From Pedobacter sp. Leaf216 (GTDB lineage: Bacteria > Bacteroidota > Bacteroidia > Sphingobacteriales > Sphingobacteriaceae): a DNA stretch of 64,000 nt. Positions 17,913-26,554 of this stretch are shown in pieces. How positions within the stretch are numbered: position 1 is the stretch's first letter; the number at the start of each line of letters is the position of its first letter. Location of the stretch: positions 272,952 through 336,951 of the forward strand of contig NZ_LMKM01000007.1 in assembly GCF_001421515.1 (NCBI RefSeq), in the 5' to 3' direction. Both the position numbers and the translations under genes were made by a program. The notes beneath the pieces were generated by a model. It worked only from the letters and a program-made list of their open reading frames with translations. It did not search any database and was not told where the DNA came from.

Positions 17913-18472
17913 GGTACCAATTTAGAAAAAAATAGCTATTAAAAAAATTTAGGTTATTCTATTTCCAGATGCAAAGAGATAGATATGATCTTCGACTACG
18001 CTCAGACTGATCATAAACGTTAAAATTATTTAGTTGTATAGGAAAGCAAAACCCGTAGCAATTCAGTTAAAGCAGTCCTACCCTTCGTTTCAAATCCCCG
18101 GCCTTATGCTTCGGCCAGCGGGTTTAACACTACGGTGAGGTTTAGGTTGCAGGGCTACCATTACTAATCAGGGCTGCAGGATGCATAATTAGCCCATCGC
18201 AATAACAAGCCTTTCAAAAAAGAACTACACTTTATCTAATAAACCCGACAAAGCTAAATAGCCCGGAATGGAGCGCAGCGAAATGAGGACTATAAGCGAT
18301 GGCGGGACTACAGTACCTATAAAAAACAGAACCGCTCGTTTTCAAAAAAAATCGTCACCTCGACTGAAGTGTTGGCGAAATGGAGAGATCTGCTGAAAAT
18401 AGATTTCTCGACTACGTTGCACTCCGCTCGAAATGACGATCTGTTGCGTCAGAACGCATAAATTAATCAAGC
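17913..18472. other. Intergenic spacer filled with dispersed repeats, no gene
   Basis: 560 bp without a coding frame. Around 17984-18013 is an incomplete hairpin piece (GATCTTCGACTACGCTCAGA). From 18077 to about 18300 runs DNA of the second repeat family (CAGTCCTACCCTTCGTTTCA, CGGCCTTATGCTTCGGCCAG, GGAGCGCAGCGAAATGAGGA). From 18354 to 18445 is a full palindromic element, listed separately. Confidence 0.7.
18354..18445. repeat. Palindromic intergenic repeat, family I (GTC-ACCTCGAC... GAAATGAC)
   Basis: Imperfect inverted repeat. The left half reads CGTCACCTCGACTGAAGTG then GAAATGGAGAGATCT; the right half reads AGATTTCTCGACTACGTTGC then ACTCCGCTCGAAATGACG. Close relatives occur at about 1303-1345 and 1515-1545 (halves), 42575-42660, 43083-43180, 45580-45655 and 62127-62200. 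Confidence 0.85.
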
Positions 18473-19843
18473 TTATTTACTCAGTTCTGCGAAATATTTA
18501 TGGAACAAAGGCAAAGTTTCTATTCCTTTATAATAATTGTAAATATCATATTTCTCATTTGGCGAGTGTAAAGCATCGCTATCTAAACCGAAGCCAAAAA
18601 GTACCGATTTAATACCTAAAACATCTTCGAACAGTGCCACAATAGGAATACTTCCTCCACCGCGCGTAGGGATTGCTTTTTTACCAAAGCTATCTTCAAT
18701 TGCTTTTTCTGCTGCCTGGTAAGCAACGCTGTCTGTTGGGGTTACTACAGGTTCGCCGCCATGGTGAGGGGTAACTTTAACTTTAACATTTTTAGGGGCA
18801 ATGCTTTCAAAATGTTTGGTGAATATTTCTGCAATTTCTTCTGAACTTTGGTGAGGAACCAAACGCATCGAAATTTTTGCATTTGCTTTACTTGGCAATA
18901 CGGTTTTGGCGCCTTTGCCAATATATCCACTCCATATTCCATTCACTTCCAATGTTGGGCGGGTTCCTGTACGCTCTAAAGTAGAATATCCTTTTTCTCC
19001 CCATACCTCATCAATATCAAGATCTTTTTTGTATTCAGCTTCATCGTAAGGTGCAGAATTTAATGCTTTTTTCTCCTCATCAGTTAATTCTAATACTTTA
19101 TCATAAAATGCAGGAATTGTAATGTGGTTGTTTTCATCGTGTAAGGAAGCAATCATTTTGCAAAGTATAGTAGCCGGATTGGCCACAGCACCACCATATA
19201 CACCTGAGTGTAAATCGCGGTTCGGGCCAACAACTTCTACCTCCATATAAGCCAAACCACGCAAACCGGTTTCAATAGATGGATGATCCATGCTGATCAT
19301 TGAGGTATCAGAAATTAAAACCACATCAGCCTTTAAACGTGCAGCATTATCTTTTACAAAAATGCCAAGATTTGCAGAACCTACCTCCTCTTCGCCCTCA
19401 ATCATAAATTTAACGTTGCAAGCCAGGGTATTGGTTTCCATCATCAGTTCAAATGCTTTTACATGCATATAAAACTGTCCTTTATCATCGCAAGCACCGC
19501 GTGCATAAATTTTGCCATCGCGTACAGTAGGTTCAAAAGGTGGTGTGTGCCAAAGTTCTAACGGATCGGCCGGTTGAACATCATAGTGGCCATATATTAA
19601 TACAGTGGGTAATGAAGCATCTATAATTTTTTCTCCGTAAACAATAGGATATCCTGCAGTCGGACAAATTTCAACGTTATCAGCACCAGCATCTTTTAAT
19701 TTCTGTGCAACATAATCGGCAGTTTTTAAAACATCTCCTTTATATTTCGGATCAGCACTAACCGATGGAAAACGCAATAACTCAAACAGTTCATCTAAAA
19801 AACGTTGTTTGTGCGTTTCTACATAATTTTTAATCTCTTGCAT
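18473..19843 (-). CDS. M20 family dipeptidase (CNDP-like metallopeptidase)
   Basis: 456 residues from the ATG at 19843 (MQEIKNYVETHK); an earlier in-frame ATG at 19879 adds an unrelated hydrophobic stretch. The catalytic domain shows YGHYDVQPADP (His-x-Asp), ARGACDDKGQ (bridging Asp) and MIEGEEEVGS (Glu-Glu). The dimerisation insert follows (RDLHSGVYGGAVANPA). RGGGSIPIVALFEDVLG and HSPNEKYDIYNY with the final zinc His close the protein. Co-catalytic zinc dipeptidases of this group (M20F) cleave a range of cytosolic dipeptides. There is no signal peptide. The gene is divergent from the SGNH gene. Confidence 0.93.
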   Translation of the reverse strand: MQEIKNYVETHKQRFLDELFELLRFPSVSADPKYKGDVLKTADYVAQKLKDAGADNVEICPTAGYPIVYGEKIIDASLPTVLIYGHYDVQPADPLELWHTPPFEPTVRDGKIYARGACDDKGQFYMHVKAFELMMETNTLACNVKFMIEGEEEVGSANLGIFVKDNAARLKADVVLISDTSMISMDHPSIETGLRGLAYMEVEVVGPNRDLHSGVYGGAVANPATILCKMIASLHDENNHITIPAFYDKVLELTDEEKKALNSAPYDEAEYKKDLDIDEVWGEKGYSTLERTGTRPTLEVNGIWSGYIGKGAKTVLPSKANAKISMRLVPHQSSEEIAEIFTKHFESIAPKNVKVKVTPHHGGEPVVTPTDSVAYQAAEKAIEDSFGKKAIPTRGGGSIPIVALFEDVLGIKSVLFGFGLDSDALHSPNEKYDIYNYYKGIETLPLFHKYFAELSK

Positions 19844-20145
19844 AACAAAATGAATTTGGACAAATATAGGCTTTACCAAATAAATGGCACAGTAAGTATT
19901 TACAAATTATCCGGGCCAGGGCGTAAAACTCAGCTAATAATCAAACAGTTAAAATGTTTATTTATTTTTTGCCATAGCTAAAAACCAACCCTTAATTTTT
20001 TAAAATTAAAACCGTCTTTTAACCGATACAAAAAAATAATTTAATGTTTGTAAAAAAGAATGTTGCAGCACCATTTCTATTTACTTTTTTGTAAATTGCG
20101 CCCCATAACAGATATCCTTAAATCCTGTAAGAAAGAATTTTAACA
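19844..20145. other. Divergent promoter region between M20 dipeptidase and SGNH gene
   Basis: 302 bp, AT-rich, no gene. Near 20087-20104 a TTTTTTGTAAATTGC stretch resembles a Bacteroidetes -7 element with one base missing; the SGNH gene starts about 45 bp further on. Confidence 0.5.
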
Positions 20146-21120
20146 ATGAAGTTTAGCGCAAAAGTATTTTTATCTCTGCTGCTGCTTCTGTTTGTCCGTA
20201 CTTCTGCTTTCGCCCAGGCTCCAAATCCAACTCGGGTAAGTTGCCCCGAAGCCGCCCAATATTACGCTAAAGACAGTATTAACATTGTAACTTTTGGTGC
20301 CAGCACGGTAGAAGGTGTAAATGGAGTTGGTTTCCAAACCATGCTTCAGAATAATTTTTTAAACTGTTATACCAATAAGGTAGTCGATATTACCAATCAC
20401 GGTATCGGTGGTCAAACTACTTTTCAGGGTTTACTCAGAATTGATAACGCAATAGCCAACAGAACAGGTTTTATTGTAATTGATATGGGCATAAACGATG
20501 CGTTGTCTATTGCCGCAGGTAAAGGCAGCTTGGCCCAAACGGTTTCGAACATGCGCGTTTTTATCACCTCCAGTTTAAAACAGAAGTTAGTTCCAATTAT
20601 ATGTACCCTTCAGTTTGTAGACGATAGAACAAATAAGAGTTATGTTGCGGTTAATACCAATATCAGGAACATTAACGCCGCCTACAGAAAATTGGCCACT
20701 GAATACAAAATTTACCTTGCAGATGTAAATGCCGCAATGAGACGCGATTTTACGCTGTATCAGGATGCCTTCCACCCCAATGCACGGGGCTACCGGTTAG
20801 TTAGTTACGTAATTTTTGATGCCGTTAACAAAGCTATTTTTGATAAGTTTTTAAAGTTTACCGTTTCTCAAAACTATCCTAACCCTGCGGCAATGCAAAC
20901 GTTTATTGATGTGGTTTTGCCTGAATCGGACAAACTTAACATACAGATTTACGACATGATGGGCCGATTGGTTAAAACGGTTGTAAATGAATACCTCAAT
21001 ACCGGAAAACACACCTTAGAAATCAATACTTCAACCTTTGTACCGGGTATATATTTTTTCAAAATATCTTCTGATTCCGGCCAGTATAATACAGCAAAAA
21101 AGTTTATTGTAGCGCGGTAA
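20146..21120 (+). CDS. Secreted SGNH/GDSL-family hydrolase with T9SS sorting domain
   Basis: 324 residues. The signal peptide ends RTSAFAQ at about residue 24. Block I carries FGASTVEG in place of GDS, with Ser as nucleophile. HGIGGQT gives the oxyanion Gly (block II), MGINDAL the Asn (block III), and QDAFHPNARGY the Asp-x-x-His pair (block V). From about residue 243 a type A C-terminal domain begins with SQNYPNP and continues with IYDMMGRLVKTV and GIYFFKI to KFIVAR, the signature of type IX secretion. The enzyme is probably an esterase or acylhydrolase exported to the surface. The substrate is unknown. Confidence 0.9.
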   Translation: MKFSAKVFLSLLLLLFVRTSAFAQAPNPTRVSCPEAAQYYAKDSINIVTFGASTVEGVNGVGFQTMLQNNFLNCYTNKVVDITNHGIGGQTTFQGLLRIDNAIANRTGFIVIDMGINDALSIAAGKGSLAQTVSNMRVFITSSLKQKLVPIICTLQFVDDRTNKSYVAVNTNIRNINAAYRKLATEYKIYLADVNAAMRRDFTLYQDAFHPNARGYRLVSYVIFDAVNKAIFDKFLKFTVSQNYPNPAAMQTFIDVVLPESDKLNIQIYDMMGRLVKTVVNEYLNTGKHTLEINTSTFVPGIYFFKISSDSGQYNTAKKFIVAR

Positions 21121-21177
21121 CAAAAGATTTAAATAATTGTCTACACAGTAGATTAATATGTTTTTATATCTTTAACC

Positions 21178-21726
21178 ATGTCTGCAGCGTCCTTATTTAC
21201 CAATGAAACCATTGATCTCGATCAACTACCAAAATATGAAGAGATAACGCTTAAAAAGCCGCATCCGGATTACTGGAAAATCATTTGCATTAACTTGCTA
21301 ATCTTTTTCGGCATCCTGGGCATGGGTACAACTGCATTACTTCTACTTTTTAAAGAAATAAGGCCAAATGCAGTGTGGATAATCCCCGCTTATATCGTTC
21401 TGGTTGTTATTTCCTTTCTGCTTTTCCGTTTAAGCTTTAAAAAAAGGGGTTATGCAATGCGTAAGCACGATGTAATTTATAAAAATGGGATCATTGCAGA
21501 ATCTACAACGATTGTTCCGTTAAACAGAATTCAGCATATTGAATTAAATGAAGGTATTTTTTCAAGAGCATACAAATTAGGATCGCTACAACTGTTTACG
21601 GCAGGTGGCCAAAGCGGCCATATCCGCATTTCAGGCATCGCCATTGATGAAGCCCGAAGCATTAGGGATTTATTGCTGAAAAAACTCGATCTGCTCGAAA
21701 AACCATTACCAGAAACTGAAGCATAA
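21178..21726 (+). CDS. PH (bPH2) domain membrane protein, YdbS-like
   Basis: 182 residues. Two membrane helices (about 37-60 and 68-85) precede one bacterial PH domain of the YdbS type, with the sequence HDVIYKNGIIAESTTIVPLNRIQHIELNEGIFSRAYKLGSLQLFTAG. In B. subtilis, YdbS and YdbT act together and give resistance to certain bacteriocins (amylocyclicin); function here is inferred from that pairing. Its TAA shares one base with the next ATG (TAATG), so the pair is translationally coupled. Confidence 0.85.
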   Translation: MSAASLFTNETIDLDQLPKYEEITLKKPHPDYWKIICINLLIFFGILGMGTTALLLLFKEIRPNAVWIIPAYIVLVVISFLLFRLSFKKRGYAMRKHDVIYKNGIIAESTTIVPLNRIQHIELNEGIFSRAYKLGSLQLFTAGGQSGHIRISGIAIDEARSIRDLLLKKLDLLEKPLPETEA

Positions 21727-23230
21727 TGGATAACGACTTTAGTAAACCACAACGCGAATCGGCATTTGGCATTATTATAATGGGTGCCCATACTTTTTTA
21801 CAGATAGCTAAAGGAACCTTTTTTGTATTTGTTGCAGCCTTTATTAAATTACCAACCTCTACTTTTATATACCTTTTGCTGGGCATTGCTTTTATCATGC
21901 TGGTGAGTGCATTTTTTGCCTATTTATGGTACCTAAAGTTTACTTTCTTTTTAGATAAAGAAAAACAGGAATTTGTAGTGAACAAAGGGATTTTTAGCCG
22001 CGACCAGGTAATTATTCAGCTTGATAAAATACAGCAGGTTAATATTAATCAAAACATTTTGCAAAAAATTATTGGAATTTATGGCCTTAAATAGATACTG
22101 CGGGTGCTCACGGAGATGAAGTAAGCATAAGAGCTATCGACGAAATTTCTGCCTATAACCTTAAAGAACATCTTTTAAACCGAAAAGAAGAGGCAGAAAC
22201 ACAGTTGGAAGTAGCGCAAGACAAGAATTTAACCGCAGAAGTACCGTTTTTAAAAATCAGTGCGTGGACTTTGTTAAAGGTAGGCCTAACTTCTAATTAT
22301 GGCCAAAGCATGGGATTGCTGATTGCCTTTTTTTATACAGTTATATATGAAGGCAGGCAGGTACTCGATGCTTTTAAAATTAATAAAGATGAAATTCAGA
22401 GCACTGTAACAGGCATGTTAACTATAGTAACGGTATTTATTTTAATTGCCTGCCTTTTAGTTGTGTTACTTTTGATTAACCTGATAAGAACATTTTATAA
22501 ATATTTCGAACTCGAAATTAGCCAGCATAAAAACACCCTCCTACTTTCATCAGGCTTAATTGCTAAGAAAAATACGATCATTAGCCCCGATAAAGTTCAG
22601 ATAACAAAATATAGTCAGAATTATTTCCAGGAAAAGATGAATATGCTGAACATGAGTTTAAGGCAGGCTCATTTTGGTCAAAGTAAAAAAGGACACGAAA
22701 TGCAGGGAAATACACTGGAAATTCCTGGCTGTAACCCTACTGAGCGGGATGAACTGTTAAAAATGATTTTAGGTGAAGCACAATTACATGGAAAAACTTT
22801 TATTCCCGATTGGCGCTTTCTAAATTTACCAATTTTCTTTAAACTGGTATTGCCCGTAAGCATATTCCTGATCATTGCGTTTAATGTACCCGAAATAAAG
22901 CCCTATATAGGCATTGCCATTGCTTATTTGGCAATTGGTATATTAATGATCTACATCAGTTACAAAAGGCACCGGCTTGCAGTAAACCAAGATTTTATTA
23001 TCAAAAAGAGTGGCATTTGGGATATTTCCAACGAAATTGTAAAGCCAGATAAAATTCAGGCCATTACCACTTTTCAATTTCCCTGGCATAAAGGTGTAGA
23101 TGTAGGTCACCTATCACTACACACCGCTGCCGGCCAAATTCATTTTAAATATGGCAATTACACAGAAATTAAATTATTGGTAAATTATTGGTTGTATCAG
23201 GTAGAAAGCAGAAACGAAAATTGGATGTAA
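21726..23230 (+). pseudogene. YdbT-like PH-domain protein split by a one-base frameshift
   Basis: The first frame (21726-22094, 122 codons) ends in GIYGLK followed by TAG. The continuation lies in another frame from 22091 (IDTAGAHGDEVSIRAID...) to 23230. Adding one A to the AAA at 22089-22091 would restore a single frame of about 500 codons, the normal YdbT length. Domains: two helices, bPH2 repeat 1 interrupted by the shift, two more helices, bPH2 repeat 2 (LLSSGLIAKKNTIISPDKVQ), two helices, and repeat 3 (IKKSGIWDISNEIVKPDKIQ). The downstream part would start only at a weak TTG (22205). Either a true recent deletion or a read error in a homopolymer. Confidence 0.88.
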
Positions 23231-23308
23231 ATCCTCACCAATAATAGCATTAAATGAAGCGTAGCGGAAAATTTTAACGCTACGCTTCAGCATAATTATT
23301 TTCAGCAA

Positions 23309-23632
23309 TTACAGTATCATAATCCCTTTGATGTTTCCTGCTTGCTTATAAACAGCAATCACCTCATCGGCATTTTGCATTTGCTTTTTTACTGTAATCG
23401 ATACATATTTACCGGTTTTTGAAGGTTGTTCAATAAACTCATCATCAGGTAAAATTGCACGTAGTTCCTGGATCTTGTCCAAACCACCAGTAATTATAAA
23501 TTTAAAATTGTAAATACCAGGAAACTGCTCAACACTTTCCAATTTCTCTTTTAAATTGGCATAAATATCTGTATTTGCCCCTTCCGGGATATCAGAAAAC
23601 TCAATATCCTTATTCATTTTTTTCTCGTCCAT
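23309..23632 (-). CDS. DUF493 family protein
   Basis: About 107 residues from the ATG at 23632. An in-frame ATG at 23617 has a GACGAGA stretch before it and may be the real start; one at 23662 is less likely. The C-terminal part fits DUF493 (YbeD-like ACT-related fold): YNFKFIITGG for FPxxFxxKxIG, then EFIEQPSKTGKYVSITVKK for the SxxGxYxSVT motif, and the final strand GNIKGIMIL. YbeD-type proteins are proposed to regulate lipoate metabolism in E. coli, but no lip genes are near, so the role is open. Confidence 0.8.
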   Translation of the reverse strand: MDEKKMNKDIEFSDIPEGANTDIYANLKEKLESVEQFPGIYNFKFIITGGLDKIQELRAILPDDEFIEQPSKTGKYVSITVKKQMQNADEVIAVYKQAGNIKGIMIL

Positions 23633-24039
23633 TTCTAAAAACATATCAAATTCTATACCCAAATAAATAGGATGTAATTCTGACAGCCTATCACGTTTTG
23701 ATAACCTGAGAATATAGAAATTAGCAATAATCGACAGAAAATATCTTAATAGTGTTTAATCAACTCCCCATTGCATGAAAATTATATTTTGTGACCGTTT
23801 TTCTTGTGACCAAAAAAACTGTCACAAGAAAATGTGACACAAAAAATTTTGTAAGTTTTTTTGTTTGCCAATAGGTTGTAAATCTTTTTCCGATGCCAAT
23901 CCTTGCATCCTTGCCTATGTAGCAAAACCAGTCTGCAATAATTACAGCAGGCTGGTTCGGTTTAAAACTAATTACTAACAACTTTGGCAAAAAGCCACAG
24001 GAATTGTTATTTTTGAACCTCAAAAAAACAGGAGCCGAT
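23633..24039. other. Divergent spacer between DUF493 and UvrD genes
   Basis: About 407 bp without a convincing gene; a minus-strand frame (23760-24023) has no family features. It contains the TTGTGACC/GTCACAA cluster at 23789-23840, listed separately. Confidence 0.6.
23789..23840. promoter_or_regulatory. Cluster of GTGAC motifs with a 12-bp inverted repeat (possible operator)
   Basis: TTGTGACC occurs twice in direct orientation (23789-23796 and 23804-23811). TTTTCTTGTGAC at 23799-23810 and its exact complement at 23821-23832 form perfect 12-bp arms around 10 bases. Another TGTGACAC follows at 23833-23840. No T-run follows on either strand, so it is not a normal terminator. The place between two divergent genes suggests a regulator site; the regulator is unknown. 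The 12 bases between TGTGA and TCACA are too many for a standard CRP box (6). Confidence 0.45.
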
Positions 24040-26343
24040 TTGGATTATTTAGCAGGATTAAACCCACAACAAAGAGCAGCAGTAGAGAACACAAAAGGAC
24101 CGGTAATGATTGTTGCGGGTGCGGGTTCGGGCAAAACCAGGGTAATTACGTTTCGTGTTGCCCACCTCATTCAAACCGGCACAGATCCTTTTAACATTCT
24201 GGTTTTAACCTTTACCAATAAAGCGAGTAAGGATATGCGCGAGCGTATTAGTAAAGTGGTTGGTGCCGAGGCGAAAAACATTTGGATGGGAACTTTTCAC
24301 TCTGTTTTTGCAAAAATTTTACGCGTAGAGGCTGAAAAAATCGGTTATCCAAACAATTTTACCATTTATGATACCGATGATAGTAAAAGTGTAATCCGTG
24401 CAATTTTGAAAGAAATGCAGCTGGATGATAAATTATACGCCGCGAATTTTGTTTTTAACAGAATTTCATCGGCCAAAAATAATCTAATTTCATGGGGAGA
24501 ATACCAGGCTAACGACCAGATACAGGCAGAAGATATTCAGAATAAACGCCCTTTAATTGGCCAGATTTACGAAACTTATGCCAAACGTTGTTTCAGGGCA
24601 GGTGCGATGGATTTTGATGATTTGCTTTTTAAAACGAACATCCTTTTAAAAGAGCATCCGGATGTATTGAATAAATACCAGCAGAAATTTAAATACCTGA
24701 TGGTGGATGAGTACCAGGATACCAACTTTTCGCAATATACCATTGTAAAAAAACTGGCTGCCGCTTATCAGAATATCTGTGTTGTGGGTGATGATGCACA
24801 AAGTATTTATGCTTTCCGTGGGGCCAATATCCAGAACATTTTAAATTTTGAGCGCGATTATCCTGATTTAAAGGTTTATAAATTAGAGCAGAATTACCGT
24901 TCTACCCAAAATATTGTGGATGCAGCGAGCAGTATCATCGCGAATAACAAAAATCAGCTCGAAAAAAATGTTTTTTCTGATAACGAACCTGGCGACCGCA
25001 TTAAAGTATCGAGGGCTTTTACAGATAACGAAGAGGGAAAGCTGGTTGCCGAAGCCATTATTCAGGAAAGGAGCACAAAAGGCTATCAACACAACGATTT
25101 TGCCATTTTATACCGTACCAATGCACAAAGCAGGGCTATGGAGGAAGGATTACGCAAATTAAATATTCCATATCGTATATATGGCGGCCAATCTTTCTAC
25201 CAACGTAAGGAGATTAAGGATTTAATTGCCTATTTCCGTTTAACATTTAATCCTAAAGATGAAGAAGCCATAAAAAGGGTAATCAACTACCCAAAACGTG
25301 GTATTGGAGATACTTCTATTGATAAGATTATTGTTGCTGCAGATCAAAATGGCAAAACCATGTGGGATGTAATTTCGAACGCGCACGAATATGTTGATGG
25401 CCGTTTAGCAAACCAGCTTAACGATTTTGCCATGATGGTACAAAGTTTTCAGGCAGAAGCGAAAAAGCTCGACGCCTACGATACCGCTTTGTTTATTGCG
25501 CAGCATGCTGGTATTTTGAAAGAACTCTATACCGATGATAGCGTTGAAGGACGCGCGCGATACGAAAATATCCAGGAGTTATTAAACGGTATTAAAGAAT
25601 TTGCAGAGCGTGAAGATATCGAAGAAAAAGGACTGGATATTTTTATGCAGGATGTTGCCCTTTTAACTAACGATGATAAAGATGGCGACAAAAATAAAGA
25701 TACCGTTTCTTTAATGACGATCCACTCGGCTAAAGGTTTGGAGTTTAAAAATGTATTTATAGTAGGTTTGGAAGAAAACCTGTTCCCTTCTCAAATGTCG
25801 TTAACCAACCGGACAGATTTAGAAGAGGAACGCCGTTTATTTTATGTGGCCATTACCCGTGCCGAGGTAAAACTAACCCTTACTTATGCTACCTCGCGTT
25901 ACCGTTGGGGAACATTAACCAATTGCGAACCAAGCCGTTTTATTAATGAAATAAGTCCGAAATTTTTAGAGTTAGATGTTAAACCAGCCAAATCTACCAG
26001 TTTTGAAGGCAGTTTTGATGATGAACGGAAATCATGGACATCGCAGCCTCGCGATTTCATTAGCAAACCAAAGCCAGCTGCAGGTGCAACTGCATCTGCT
26101 CCACCAGTACGACCAAAAACAACGTCCTTATTGGCAAAGGCACACGTACCCACCCCTGGTTTTACACCATCACAGGCACACGAATTTCAAGGCGGTATGG
26201 AAGTGGAACACGAAAAATTCGGTTTCGGTAAAATCATCAGTTTAGAAGGTACTTTACCAGATGTTAAGGCAACCGTATTTTTTCAGGGTTTGGGCAACAA
26301 GCAATTGCTGCTTAAATTTGCAAAACTAATGATTGTAAAATAG
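24040..26343 (+). CDS. pcrA: UvrD/PcrA-type superfamily 1 DNA helicase
   Basis: 767 residues from a TTG start at 24040. This start is supported by AGGAG five bases upstream; another TTG at 24004 lacks one. Q motif LNPQQRAAV, Walker A AGAGSGKT, Ia LTFTNKAS, Walker B MVDEYQDTN, motif III VVGDDAQSIYAFRGA, motif IV YKLEQNYRS, motif V TIHSAKGLEFKNVFIVG and motif VI RRLFYVAITRA are all present in order. The C-terminal tail holds a Tudor-like segment (VEHEKFGFGKIISLEG) that binds RNA polymerase in PcrA. The enzyme is a 3'-5' helicase in nucleotide excision and mismatch repair and in removing stalled complexes. Confidence 0.95.
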   Translation: MDYLAGLNPQQRAAVENTKGPVMIVAGAGSGKTRVITFRVAHLIQTGTDPFNILVLTFTNKASKDMRERISKVVGAEAKNIWMGTFHSVFAKILRVEAEKIGYPNNFTIYDTDDSKSVIRAILKEMQLDDKLYAANFVFNRISSAKNNLISWGEYQANDQIQAEDIQNKRPLIGQIYETYAKRCFRAGAMDFDDLLFKTNILLKEHPDVLNKYQQKFKYLMVDEYQDTNFSQYTIVKKLAAAYQNICVVGDDAQSIYAFRGANIQNILNFERDYPDLKVYKLEQNYRSTQNIVDAASSIIANNKNQLEKNVFSDNEPGDRIKVSRAFTDNEEGKLVAEAIIQERSTKGYQHNDFAILYRTNAQSRAMEEGLRKLNIPYRIYGGQSFYQRKEIKDLIAYFRLTFNPKDEEAIKRVINYPKRGIGDTSIDKIIVAADQNGKTMWDVISNAHEYVDGRLANQLNDFAMMVQSFQAEAKKLDAYDTALFIAQHAGILKELYTDDSVEGRARYENIQELLNGIKEFAEREDIEEKGLDIFMQDVALLTNDDKDGDKNKDTVSLMTIHSAKGLEFKNVFIVGLEENLFPSQMSLTNRTDLEEERRLFYVAITRAEVKLTLTYATSRYRWGTLTNCEPSRFINEISPKFLELDVKPAKSTSFEGSFDDERKSWTSQPRDFISKPKPAAGATASAPPVRPKTTSLLAKAHVPTPGFTPSQAHEFQGGMEVEHEKFGFGKIISLEGTLPDVKATVFFQGLGNKQLLLKFAKLMIVK

Positions 26344-26554
26344 CCTTTTTTACCACAAAGGCACCAAGTACATTAAGAATTTCTTCGCTAATCTTTGTGA
26401 TCTTTGTGTCTTTGTGGTTTATATGAAAAACCTGGGCAACCTACCCTATTCGCTTTTCTCTTTGCATACTTTGCGGTTTAAATTACCCTGGTTAAAACTT
26501 GAAAAACCATAAAATTATCCTTAATATTGGTTTCGGTTCTCCCGATCACAAACC

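Noticed and set aside
18473..19879. Longer M20 start at 19879
   Set aside because: It adds a stretch (MVKPIFVQIHFV) not found in the family; the ATG at 19843 gives the normal N-terminus.
22083..22100. Programmed ribosomal frameshift in the YdbT-like gene
   Set aside because: The site CTT-AAA-TAG is not a slippery heptamer (the -1 codon would be TAA), and no stimulatory structure is obvious. A deletion or error is simpler.
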